64,000 bases of DNA from Ilex aquifolium. Its lineage: Eukaryota > Streptophyta > Magnoliopsida > Aquifoliales > Aquifoliaceae. The stretch is from assembly GCA_951799425.1 (NCBI GenBank), contig OX637409.1, positions 13,426,960-13,490,959 on the forward strand, in the 5' to 3' direction. The position numbers and the translations under genes were made by a program. The notes beneath the pieces are model-generated. The model worked only from the letters and a program-made list of their open reading frames with translations. It was not told the origin of the DNA and did no database searches. Of this stretch, positions 7,976 to 19,259 are shown in pieces (position 1 is the first letter of the stretch; the number at the start of each line of letters is the position of its first letter).

Positions 7976-10900
7976 ATGTGGGGAAGGGACGATCAAAACC
8001 GATTAGTTAGACAACCCTTAGGCCCCAACATGAACATCAACCAAGACCCACCCGAGGATGCGGGTGATAATTTTGAGAATGTCGGTGCAAATCCAAACGT
8101 TCAAGGAGGTGGGGGATTGCAACCACCTAGAATGCCCAACCCACGAGTGCAATTTCCTCCTCCTATGAATGAGGGGAATAACATTCCAATGGATCCTCCG
8201 GCAAGGTCTATGAGGGATTTCCTTCAACCAACTCGTAGCACCACACCCTCATGCATCCTCCTCCCAGTCCAAGCTCAGCTTTTTCAAGTTAAGCCAGGGA
8301 TGTTGCAATTACTTCCTACATTCCATGGGATTGAAAACGAAAACCCTTACCGGCATATAAAAGGGTTTGAGGATATAGTTGCAACATTCAATGCTAACTA
8401 TGCTATGGAGGACATAGCTCGACTGAAATTGTTCCCTTTCTCCCTTAGTGATAAGGCCAAATCATGGTTCGATGCCATGCGACCTCGACCCATTACCTCT
8501 TGGGCTCAAATGGTTTCGGTATTTTTGAACAATTTTTTTCCGGTTCATAGAACCACTGCTTTGAAAAAGGAAATTCAAAATTTTTCTGAGAAGCCCAATG
8601 AGCAATTTTATCAATGCTGGGATCATTACAAAGAGTTGTTGCAATCCATACCACATCATGGCTTTGAGTCGTGGCAATTGGTAAGTTTCTTCTACGAAGG
8701 AATCACACCAACCCATAGACAATTCATTGACATGATGTGCAATGGCGAGTTCTTGAACAAAGACCCTCATGAACCCCTAGACTACTTTAGTACATTGGCT
8801 CAAAATGCACAATCTTGGGACGTTAGGGATCCTAACGATGTACCTAGGACATCTCCGGGTAGTAGTCAGCCACAAGGGGGGGGATCTATGATTTGAGAAA
8901 CCGAGAAGACTTGCTTTCACAAATTGCCAAATTATCGAGGAAAGTTGATAGTCTTGAGGTCAATAGGAAGCATGGAGTGTCACATATGTCAAAGATCGAG
9001 GGGGTTTGTTCAATTTGTGAGAGTGTCGAGCATCCCATATCGGAGTGCCCGAGCATTCCGGCGCTTAAGGAAGCATACCATGAACAAGTCCATGCCTTCA
9101 ACCAACCGAGGCAATCATTTTCTCCAAATGCTAACACTTACAATCCGGGGTGGAGTAATCACCCTAATTTCAGTTGGAGAAATGATAACCCCGTCCCTCA
9201 TGGATCAAACACATACACATCTCCCATGCCAACTAAGCAAAGTCAACACCACAACCAATACCAAGGTCAAGGGCAAGCATCGAGCTCCCAATACCCCCGG
9301 TCCAATCCGCAAGGGTATTCATCCAATCCACCTCCACAAAATTTCTCCCAAAGTCCACCGCCCCAAAACTTCTCCCAACAAGGTCCATCCAATCCTCCCA
9401 CCTACCAACCCCCTCATAAAAGGAACTTGGAGGATGTGCTCTATAACTTCATTCAAACCCAAACCACCTTCAATAACAACATGTCGGCTCAACTCACCAA
9501 AATCACCAATGCCATAGGGTTATCACAACAAGAGAAGGGAAAATTCCCCGCTCAACCCCGAGAGAACCCTAAGGGGCAACATTTCATTGAGTCATCCGAC
9601 CCCACCAAAGAGAGTTGCGAGCAACTCAAAGCTATCACCACCCTCCGTAGTGGCAAACAAATTGAAAAAATCATTTTGCCAAGGGTCTCACCCAAAGCTT
9701 CATTGCCAATAGAAGAAGGTAAGGAGAGTGAGACCAAAGAGGGTAAGGAGAGTGAGACCAATGAGGGTGAGTTGAGTAAAGAGAAAGAGGGGGAGGGTGA
9801 TGAGAAAGAAAAAGTGACCGATGATTCCTTCTTTGTTCCTTCTATGCCTGCCCCTTTCCCACATCGTTTGAAGCTACCTGTCAAGGTGGCAAATTATACT
9901 GATATTTTAGAAATGTTTAAGCAGGTGAAGATCAACATCCCGCTCCTCGATACCATCAAGCAAATACCATCTTGTGCCAAAATTTTGAAGGATCTATACA
10001 CGGTAAAGAGGAGATTGAATGTCTGGAAGAAAGCATTCTTAACCGAACAAGTCAGCTCAATTTTGAGGACCAATACTCCTCCCAAATTCAAAGATCCCGG
10101 TTGTCGAACAATTGCTATCACCATAGGGAATTGTCGGGTGGAACAAGCATTGCTTGACTTGGGAGCGAGCGTCAATCTCCTTCCCTACTATGTGTATCAA
10201 CAACTCAAGCTTGAGGAGTTGAAGTCCACTTCCATTATGCTTCAATGAGCGGATCGGAGCTCAATGTGTTCAACCTAGCGAAGCAACCGGGTGATGATGA
10301 GGAAATAAGCGAGGTCAATAGAATCGACACCTTGGTTGAGGAGCACATGGACTTGGAGAGGATGTTGAGGTTCAAGGATGAAGGAGTTGTGAATCTTGAG
10401 GAATTGGAGGAACTAGAGAAGGTTGGAGAATTGAAAGGGATGACAACCTGGATCCCTACATTTGAGGAGTTACCCAAACAAGGAAAGAGAATTTTCCCGT
10501 CAAACGAACAAAAGCCGAACCTGGAATTGAACCATTACCCTCACATTTGAAGTACACCTACCTTGGCGATGGCGAAACATTCCTGGTGGTCATTAGCTCT
10601 ACGCTGAATGAGGAACACGAAAAAGAGCTTTTGGAGGTATTAAGAAAACACAAAGGAACAATTGAGTGGACCATTGCGGATATCAAGGGCATAAGCCCTC
10701 TCATTTGCACCCACCTCATATACCTAGAGGAGGACTCCAAACCTTCCCGACAACCACAACGACGGCTAAACCCCATCATGAAGGAGGTGGTAAGGGATGA
10801 GGTTTTGAAGCTACTTGATGTGGGGATCATTTTTCCAATTACGACAGTAAGTGGGTCAGCCCCACACAAGTAGTGCCAAAGAAATCCGGAGTCACGGTAG

Positions 10901-13434
10901 TGGAAAATGATGAGAATGAGCTAATACCTACAAGAGTGATCACCGGATGGAGGGTATGCATTGATTATCGGAAGTTGAACTCATGCACTAGAAAAGATCA
11001 TTTCCCGATGCCATTTCTTGATCAAGTTTTGGAAAGAGTAGTTGGGCACCTATTCTATTGTTTTTTAGATGGGTAGTCTGGCTACAATCAAATAGAGATC
11101 GCATTGGAGGATCAAGAGAAGACTACTTTCACCTGCCCCTATAGTACTTTCGCCTACCGCCGCATGCCGTTTGGTTTATGCAATGCTCCAAGGACCTTTC
11201 AGCGATGCATGATGGGCATCTTCAGCGATATGGTGGAAAAGATCGTAGAGTTCTTCATGGATTAATTTTCAGTGTTTGGAGATTCGTTTGACGGATGCTT
11301 GACTAATTTGGAGAAAGTCCTAACTAGATGTGAAGAAAAAAATCTGGTGTTGAATAGGGAAAAGTGTCACTTTATGGTGACGGAAGGAATTGTGCTGGGC
11401 CACATAGTCTCGGAAAGGGGTATTGAAGTTGACAGATCCAAGGTGGAGGCCATCTCCAACCTCCCCACGCCGAGGGCCATTAAGGGAATCCGGTCGTTTT
11501 TAGGCCATGCAGGTTTTTATCGTAGGTTTATAAAAAATTTCAGTGCATTGGCCCGACCCTTGACCAACCTACTGTCTAATGAGGTTCCCTTTGAGTGGTC
11601 AGATGACTGTGAGACATCTTTTAAAAAACTTAAGGGCATGCTAGTCACGCCTCCTATCATGCGACCACCCAGATGGGATCTACCTTTCGAGCTCATGTGC
11701 GACGCGAGTGATTACACGGTCGGCGCAGTGCTCAGTCAAAGAGAGGAAAACAGGCCGTATGTAATACACTATGTTAGCAAAACACTCAATGATGCTCAAA
11801 TGAACTACACTACCACCAAGAAAGAGTTGCTAGCAGTAGTGTTTGCCTTAGATAAATTTCGCTCATATATCATTGGTTCGCCTATTGTTGTCTTTACTGA
11901 CCATTCTGCTTTGAAGTATTTGTTATCTAAGCAGGATGCGAAACCAAGGCTCATTAGGTGGATACTCCTCCTACAGGAATTTGACTTGACGATCAAAGAC
12001 AAGAAAGGAGTTGAGAACGTGGTGGCGGATCATTTATCACGGCTTGTGGTGCAGGAGACTGATGAGCACATTCCGATCCCTGACTTTTTCCCTGACGAAC
12101 ATTTACTTTCAATTCATTCAGTATGTCCTTGATATGCTGATATATGCAATTACCTTGTAACAGGACAGATCCCGCCGCAATGGAGTCCAGAGGATAGAAG
12201 ACAATTCATGGCGGATGTTAAGTATTTCTACTTCGACAACCCGTATTTGTTCAAATATTGCCCTGACCAGGTCATGAGGAGATGTGTACCCGAAAATGAA
12301 CAGCGGGATGTCTTAGCATTTTGCCATTCACAAGCTTGCGGCAGACATTTTTCAGCAAAGAAGACTTCCGCTAAAATTCTTGAATCAGGTTTCTACTGGC
12401 CATCTCTTATCAAAGACTGTGTTTCATTCTGTAAGGCATGCGACAGATGCCAACGATTGGGTAGTGTAACCCGTCGAAGTATAATGCTCCTCTCTCCCGT
12501 GCTTATCATAGAAATATTCGACTGTTGGGGCATCGATTTCATGGGTCCGTTCCCTATGTCATTCGGTTATCTGTATATCCTTCTGGCAGTGGACTATGTG
12601 TCCAAGTGGGTGGAGGCCATCCCGACCAAGACTAATGACCACCGGGTCGTAGTCAAGTTCCTCAAAGAGAATATCTTTTCAAGGTTTGGGGTACCTCGAG
12701 CTATAATCAGTGATGGTGGATCACACTTTTGTAATAGGCCATTTGCATCTCTAATGTCCAAATATGGCGTCACTCACAAAGTATCCACCGCTTATCACCC
12801 ACAAACAAATGGCCAAGCCGAGCTAGCCAATAGGGAGATCAAGACCATCCTAGAAAAAACTGTCAACCCAAGTAGAAATGATTGGTCCAATAGACTAACC
12901 GATGCCCTGTAGGCATATCGCACTGCCTATAAGACTATTTTGGGTATGTCTCCCTACCGGCTTGTCTATGGAAAGGCTTTCCATCTGCCTGTCGAAATGG
13001 AACACAAGGCCTATTGGGCTATTAAAACTTTAAACTTTAATTTGAGAATGGCCGGTACACATAGGAAGTTGGAGCTGAATGAATTGGAAGAAATTCGTCG
13101 AGATGCGTACAAGAGCTCAAAAATTTCAAAGGAAGGGGCTAAAATCTTTCATGATAATTCCATCACACGGAAATCATTTGAGCCCGGGTAAAATGTGCTC
13201 TTATACTATTCTCGCCTCCAAATTTTTCAAGGAAAACTCCGATCCCGTTGGGATGGCCCATATCTTGTCAAGGTGGCCTACCCCAACAGAGCTGTTGAGG
13301 TAACTAACCCTGAGAATGGTCACACATTCAAAGTAAATGGTCAAAGACTCAAGCCATTCTTCGAGGGTTTTGGAGAGCAAAAAGTGGAGGAAGAGTTGAC
13401 GGATCCCGAGTATCCGGAGTGTGTGGAGGATTAG
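7976..13434 (+). pseudogene. gag-pol: gag-pol polyprotein of element A (broken)
   Basis: Starts at ATG 7976 (MWGRDDQNRL), the same start as D and A'. Gag domain about 8280-8740; zinc knuckle CSICESVEHPISEC at about 9007-9050; protease DLGA at about 10159; reverse transcriptase about 10750-11300, whose YMDD-like box is damaged; RNase H from CDASDY at about 11698; integrase HHCC and DDE core about 12310-12840. Defects: a run of nine G near 8877 shifts the frame; at about 10245 some 215 bases of the protease region present in D are missing; further shifts near 10530 and 10845. From 10873 to the end one frame is kept but carries stops at 11074, 11263, 12130, 12910 and 13189, three of them at tryptophan or glutamine codons of D. 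It cannot make a working polyprotein. Confidence 0.93.
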
Positions 13435-13640
13435 CTAGTGTTTGTACTCTTTAATGTACAGTTACTTTCATGTATTTACGTTATCTTTATTTTCTTGTCA
13501 CTCACTTTCTTTGCTTGTATAGTTGTGTCTTTATTAATTTCAGATCTTGGTGCCGTTGTGCAAAGCTCAATCACGAGGTGTTCTCTTACCCTACTCATTG
13601 TTACGGTCTTTCATTGCATACTATATAATTCTTTTTTGAT

Positions 13641-13680
13641 GCATTGAGGACAATGCATGATTCTAGTTGGGGGGTGAGGT
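13641..13680 (+). other. Internal purine tract with stem-AGGA-stem hairpin, element A
   Basis: About 200 bases after the pol stop: GCATTG-AGGA-CAATGC, a perfect six-base stem with an AGGA loop, followed by TTCTAGTTGGGGGGTGAGG, which looks like the 3' purine tract. It is conserved in A' (26102-26140), D (39681-39718) and, weaker, B (50567-50600). A hairpin of the same design precedes the true 3' purine tract of the chromovirus E (59944-59961). Confidence 0.65.
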
Positions 13681-15480
13681 GCACCATGTGTATGATACAC
13701 CAAGTTTGTGGGAAATTTTTGAGTTTTGCTTGCATTAGTAGAAAATATGTGAAATTTTTGAAAATTTTTTGATGAACAATATCTGATTGTTGACCTGTAT
13801 TCCTTCATGAAGAGTGTGTGAGCTAGGTGACATGTTGATCCTTGTTGTGAACCTTGTGCACATGAGCACCCTATGGAATTTGATCCTATGCAAAAGTATC
13901 AGATATGTATTTATTTTTGAACTCAACTGTATGTGATTCTTGATTGTGTAATCTCTGCAATTTACGGATTGAATTCATGTTTTAAGCTTGACATAAATAG
14001 TGGAGATGAGTAAGGACCCGTGAGAGCTTTAGTGCCAAATCCTTTTGGAGGGAACTTACAATTACTCAAAGAACAATTTTTCATTGTCAAATTTGTTCAA
14101 TAGTCTCATTATGCTTGTTTTGGTTAGTTGCATTTGAGTAGTGGATTGATTTGTCTTGACCATATGATGCTCTCCCATGTCTATCTAGAAATGATCTTAG
14201 GCCATTTTTTGATTTCTTTGAGCCTTAGCCTTTTTCTTGTGAAAAATTATCCCTAGTGCCGTGATTGAGCCTTAATTGTAAATTCGGTTCCATGCCACAC
14301 AATTGACCAAGCTAGTGCAAAATGATAAAATCTACCTCACCTTGGTTGTTCCTAGTGCTGAGTATGAGAGATCATAAAAGAGAAGGAAGTAGGGTGTGGA
14401 AACTCAAACAAAAGGGATGAATGATGTTGAAACTCAAAGAGTTGAACGGAAAAGAATGAAAAATACAAGAAAAGGAGAAAAAAGGGTGGAAGGAAAAAAA
14501 AAAGAAAAGAAAAATGTTAAGGAAAAGAAGAAAGAAAAGAAACAAAGAGTGAAGTGATGGTGTTAGCCTAGAAATCCCACAAAAGGGAGATCTTTTTGAA
14601 ATAAAGGTCATTCACTCGGAACAACCTTCTTTGTTATCCTATATCCTTCGTTCCTTTTGCCTCAATGCCACCTCAAGGCCCCATTATAACCCGTGAAAGT
14701 CCCAAGTGATCCAGAGAAGCATGGGAGGTGCATAATTTCAAAGGAAATGATGAGTCAAGTCTTACTACCTAATGCCCTAGCATTCTGTTCATGAGACTAT
14801 GCCAAGGTCGCTCCTTTTCATAGATGAACTTCATTTTGGATTACATGTGACCACACTTTGTTTTGAACACAAGATTCTATATCACATGTACACATGGAGT
14901 GCATACCAGGATAACTTGAGTGTATTTCATTGTTTAAGAGTGACCCTTGGTGAGTTTTGCATCGAAACTGAATTTGTCTGGCTATTCGAATGTAAATTCC
15001 GTTGTGTAAGTGCTCAAATTGATTGTTAAACTTCACACACACTCGAGTTGAAAATAAATTTATAGGTGCATACCTTAGACTAGTATCTAAGACTATGGTG
15101 TGGCTCATGTATACTTAGTTCAATCATTTGAGAAATCTGTCAAATAGCTCCATGCTTGCAAGAATGAGGGAATATGGCTCAACTTCTTGATATTTGAAAA
15201 GAATTAGGAATGTCTTTGTTTTTCAGTATATGACTACCATTTTGGGTGTTCATTTTGATAGTTAAGAATAGAAATCCATTCCTTGTACGTTGAATGCTTT
15301 AAAAGTTTAAATCACTTTGCAATTTCAGTAATAATTTGGGCATGATGGTTCGGACTGTGGTTCATAAGTGGAGTACATTTTGGGGTAGAGTAGAGGTCAT
15401 GAAAATAGAGTTAGAATGTGTAGGGGAGGTCCTAAAATGAAAGGGAGTAGTGAAGGGCTGCTCAGCAGGAATTTTTAGGG
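13681..15480 (+). other. Noncoding block between pol and ORF3, element A
   Basis: About 1.8 kb without a gene, with a purine-rich stretch at 14380-14560. Landmarks AATGATCTTAGGCCA (14189), GTGATTGAGCC (about 14262) and TTCATGAGACTATGCCA (about 14787) are shared with A' and D in the same place, and with B and G in a different place, after ORF3. Open frames here are not conserved. Confidence 0.7.
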
Positions 15481-15492
15481 AGTCAGCCAAAC

Positions 15493-15604
15493 CGTACCGG
15501 TACGTATACCGGTACGCTAAGGCTACTGGAGCAAACCGTACCGGTACGCGTACCGGTACGCTTTTGCCACTGGAGTTCGACGTACCGGTACGCGTACCGG
15601 TACG
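15493..15604 (+). promoter_or_regulatory. CGTACCGGTACG array upstream of ORF3, element A
   Basis: Six units at 15493, 15505 (TATACCGGTACG), 15537, 15549, 15581 and 15593, five of them perfect 12-base palindromes. The spacer text CTAAGGCTACTGGAG is the same as in the LTR array. The array ends about 270 bases before the ORF3 ATG. This is the strongest copy of the motif in the window and suggests an internal promoter for ORF3. Confidence 0.75.
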
Positions 15605-15872
15605 TTTTTCCTGGGAAGCCAAGATTTAGGACTTTTAATCGATTTGTTTTAAAACATCTTCATTTCCCTCCTAAAATACAGCCCCCCTTCACTTCTCTCT
15701 CTCACCCGAAATCAACCCTTAAGCTTCCAATCACACCAAACCCCCTTTAATCTCTCAAATCCTCTTCCTTGTTCTTTGATTGAGTGGAAACCAACCTTGT
15801 GAAACCCTAATTGCCGAAATTCCCCAAACCCTTTTCCCTCTCCAATTCTCAAAACTTTTTCAAATCTCTCAA

Positions 15873-17213
15873 ATGGCTCGCTCTCTAGGGTGTTTCCAAG
15901 TGACCATGGACTCAATTGAGAGTCTCCTCTTCGCCCTTTGTACGTTTCTGATGATGGGGGCACTGTTGCTATGCATGGCCCGCACCAAGACGACGGGACA
16001 CAAATCCCGTCCACCCGAAGGCTCAAGTGGTCGTAAAAGAAGTAGAGAGGGGTCGAGTGGGGATAGGAATGAGCAGAGAAAGAAAGCGAAAAATGAGGCT
16101 AGGGATCGATTGATCCAGGCGAAAGAGGTGACTTGTGAAAGGTACCTGGACTCCATCTCCCTCACCCCTAGGAACGAGGCCATAAAAATCATTGAAGCAC
16201 ATGGTATGAAGTTTTGGTTTGAGCCGGTTGAAGGGTACAATCTATCGATATGTAGGGAATTTTACCAGATGCTCCGGGTGTCTGAGGTGGATGGTGTGGA
16301 AATCCTAAAAACCAACGTCTGTGGCAAGGCATTTGTGGTAACTCCGAATATCATTGCCACACTCTTGGGAGGGTACGAGAGGCCACCGGAGTCTACGCTT
16401 GTCTATCCCCACAACATCACCAGACCCAAGAAAATTTCTGAGTTGGTTGAGTTGATGTATGAAGACCTTGGAGATTTCAAAGGGACAGTGCAAAGTGGGA
16501 GACTCAAGCCCACTTATGGATTGCTTAACAAGCTCCTCCACTACAATCTTATGCCCAGGGGTGCTGAAAAGAAGCCAAACATAGAGAAGCTGACCCTCTT
16601 GGATGCGGTCGTTTCTGGGAAGGCCGTTGATTTTGCCCTTCTTATTTGGCAGGAAATGAAAAATTTTGCTGAATTGCAGAAGCCCATGATTAAACTGCCA
16701 TTCGGGGACTTGGTAACCCGGATGTGCATGCAATTCAAGGTTAAGGGCTATGTATTCGACAAGATTACCCCACCTGAGTTTGGAGCCATTAGCAGGACCA
16801 GTAAAAAGAAAAGGAAAGCAATGAGTCGAGGAAAGCGAGCCAAGAACATGGCTGCTGGTTCTGAGGCCCCCGGGGCATCTTCATCTGCTGGGCCATCTGT
16901 TGCAGCACCTCCCCATTCAATCCCTTAGCGCCTCGATGCACTAGAGACTACAGTGCATGGGATCGAGGCTACTGTGCTAGGAATGGAGGCTATGATGCAA
17001 GAGCTGTTCCTACATACCTTCCCTGGGAGACCCATCCTAGAAGTCCCCACTAGACCAGCACCGGCCACTGCTCCTTCTGCTTGTGCCCCCTCTGCCCCTA
17101 CAACAGTCGAGGAGGAGGAGGATGATGATGGAGAAACTGAAGAATCAGGGGAGGGTGAGGAGTATAATGAAGGTGAAGAGTCCGAGGAGGATGATGGCTC
17201 TGAGGATGATTAG
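15873..17213 (+). pseudogene. Third ORF (ORF3, env-position) of element A
   Basis: First ATG at 15873. In order: a hydrophobic segment at about residues 15-35 (SIESLLFALCTFLMMGALLL), a basic low-complexity part (GRKRSREGSS...EQRKKAK), a conserved core shared with A' and D (KFWFEPVEGYNL, VTPNIIATLLGGYERPP, YGLLNKLLHYNL, PFGDLVTRMCMQFKVKGY), a second basic patch (SKKKRKAMSRGKRAK) and a very acidic C-terminus. It is in the env position but shows no furin site, fusion peptide or glycoprotein cysteine pattern. One in-frame TAG at 16926-16928 replaces a glutamine codon of A' and separates the acidic tail. Function unknown; basic patches plus an acidic tail fit a nuclear or nucleic-acid-associated protein, while the leader argues for a membrane role. 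Confidence 0.85.
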
Positions 17214-17508
17214 GATGATATGTAGTAGTTTATAGTTTGTATTTTTTTCTTTTAGGGTTGAATTGGATGGAATGAAGTCGTAGGCTATTTTGTCTCTTTT
17301 GTTGTCATACGTTATGTACTCCAACTTCAGAACACATTAATGAAAATACCACAATTTCGGATTTAATCTTGTCTATTATTTTGAAATTGCATTATGATTT
17401 ATGCTTTTTAATTGATTGAATGAATGGTTAGCTAGATGGATTAGGTGTGTATTATACTTATTCTTTTGTGATTGAAAATAATCTTTTGCTAAGGGACTAG
17501 CAAAACCT
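17214..17508 (+). other. ORF3 3' untranslated stretch, element A
   Basis: About 300 bases between the ORF3 stop and the purine tract, AT-rich with no gene. It ends in AAGGGACTAGCAAAACC, the same lead-in as before the G purine tract. Confidence 0.6.
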
Positions 17509-17521
17509 AAGTTGGGGGCTG
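17509..17521 (+). other. 3' polypurine tract of element A
   Basis: AAGTTGGGGGCTG directly before the 3' LTR. Confidence 0.8.
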
Positions 17522-19173
17522 TAATTAGCACAAAACTTTGTATATTTTGATGTGCTAATCATCTTTTTTTAATTGTTTTCAGAGATTCAAATGATGGGAG
17601 TTAGGTTAATTGAACTCTTAACGATGATATTTGGTGTTTGCAGTTGAATGGTGCTGAATGAGACCTCTTAAGGTCTTCCTCAATCATGTGTGGCAAATGA
17701 AGATGAGAAGACAGCTTGTGGATAGCTCAGTGGAGGAGGAAACCAGAAAATCAGGAAACCAGCCAAATTGTACCGGTACACGTACCGGTACGCGTACCGG
17801 TACACTAAGGCTACTGGAGTAAAGCGTACTGGTACGCCTTGCCTGATCAGTCCAACTGCTCTACAACTCATGATTGCTGATTTGAGGGACCCACCAACAG
17901 ACTTCCCCTACTTCCCTGACGCACCAACAATGCTAGTGACCCCTTTCTACACCTATGATTGCAAGTTGGATTCTTGTTGATAAATGAGGAGAGAGAAGAG
18001 AAGAAGAGCTGGGTGTGCAGACAAACTCTGCAACCCTTCTTCCAGCCCAGTACTACTGCATCCCTACTGATGGAGGTCATTTTCTAGAGACTAGGGGATC
18101 TCTCCATGCACGTTTTTGGAAGCCAAGTCCAGGGTAGAGAGGCATTCCGCTGGGAGCATAAAATAGATAGTTATAGAGAGAGAAAAGTCTGGAGAAGATG
18201 ATGAATAGTATTCTAGAGAGATAAATTTCAGATTTCTGCATTTTCTTCACTACATTGTCTTGTAATCTGCTGTAAGAACATTTCAAGCTTCATTTGAATA
18301 CCATTAATGTTGTTTTTCTTCAAGTTCATTGTTAGTTTAATGCTCTCTTGACTTCTCACCATTAATGCAACAAGGTTCATTATTTTTCTTAGCTGTAAAT
18401 GGGTTTTAAATGCATCCTTCTCTGATCTCTGTCTACTTGCATTTTAGCTATTCAAGAACTTACTCTCTTGCATTGCATTTTTCTTACATAGTCAACTGCA
18501 TTACAAACATGAGTAGCTAAATCCTTTAGTTGGTAAAACCAAGGGGAATATCCTCTTGGGTATGCCATGTCAACTCATTCTCCTCCCTTTCCAGAGATCA
18601 ATGGTTCGGTTTGACTGGGTTGTGGGTGGATAAATTGGTGAGTCTTTGATATTCCGTAGGCCTAGTCATGGTTTATGCTTAGATACTCACCCTTAGTATC
18701 CTCAACTTCCCATGAATCAATCGTTCATTCATGCTCTACCGTAGGAGGGATTCGAGTTGAGATGGCATTCCTATTGGAGTGACCTCTTGGCTTTACCAAC
18801 ATTTGTTTTTCATTTGATTTTCATCAACATACACTACCAAACAACTCTCAACAACCAAAAGATTTTACATTTTCTTTTACCTGAAATCACCTTCCCCTTG
18901 GTTTACTTCCTTCCCCGTGGAAACGACCTTGGAATACCACCAAGTAAAACATGACCCGCGAAAGTCTCCTTGCACTTGGGGAGCACTTTTGTACACACAC
19001 AGACATAGTTTTGTGGATCCACATTTCATATTTTCACCATCCCATTTTCCTTTCCTCTTGCCCTTTCTTTTCACATTATCCCAAGGGAGAGTGACACTCC
19101 CCTTATCCATACATTACACATTTTGAGGGATAGATTTTAGAGGTTAGGAAATAACAAGGTTTTTGATCAAGCA
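17522..19173 (+). repeat. 3' LTR of element A
   Basis: Matches 6160-7816. Its first dinucleotide is TA instead of TG, a terminal G-to-A change. It ends GATCAAGCA followed by the target duplication ATGGC. It includes a 12-base insertion near 18405 relative to the 5' LTR and an altered palindrome array. Confidence 0.93.
17769..17836 (+). promoter_or_regulatory. CGTACCGGTACG array, A 3' LTR
   Basis: Units at 17769 (TGTACCGGTACA), 17781 (perfect), 17793 and 17825 (CGTACTGGTACG). Order and number differ from the 5' LTR array, so the array changes faster than its surroundings. Confidence 0.7.
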
Positions 19174-19259
19174 ATGGCTCAAGGAGAATTTATGGGAAAA
19201 ATGTCTGGAGGAGGCATTCATTTTTTTGACACCATATCTGACAGTTCTCAGATGTTTCA
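19174..19259 (+). pseudogene. gag: gag continuation, left B element
   Basis: The frame opening MAQGEFMGKMSGGG begins in the duplicated ATGGC and continues the gag interrupted at 6159; GEF corresponds to the [11 protein letters not shown] region of D gag. It stops where an inverted B LTR begins at about 19260, a rearrangement junction. Confidence 0.7.

Larger units (their letters stand above)
6160..19173 (+). mobile_element. Complete Athila-type LTR retrotransposon A (defective)
   Basis: Full structure: 5' LTR 6160-7816, primer site 7821-7838, leader hairpin, gag-pol 7976-13434, internal purine tract near 13668, noncoding block, palindrome array, third ORF 15873-17213, 3' purine tract and 3' LTR 17522-19173. 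A 5-base target duplication ATGGC flanks it (6155-6159 and 19174-19178). The two LTRs differ by a few percent by eye and the coding part carries frameshifts, a protease deletion and several stops, so it is an older, non-autonomous copy. It split the gag of the left B element. Confidence 0.95.

Noticed and set aside
15493-15604. Palindrome arrays as a CRISPR array
   Set aside because: Repeats are 12 bases, spacers are related to each other, and the context is a plant retrotransposon.
15873-17213. ORF3 as a true retroviral envelope gene
   Set aside because: Position and, in A, a hydrophobic leader fit, but there is no cysteine-rich surface domain, cleavage site, fusion peptide or C-terminal membrane anchor, and D and B lack even the leader.
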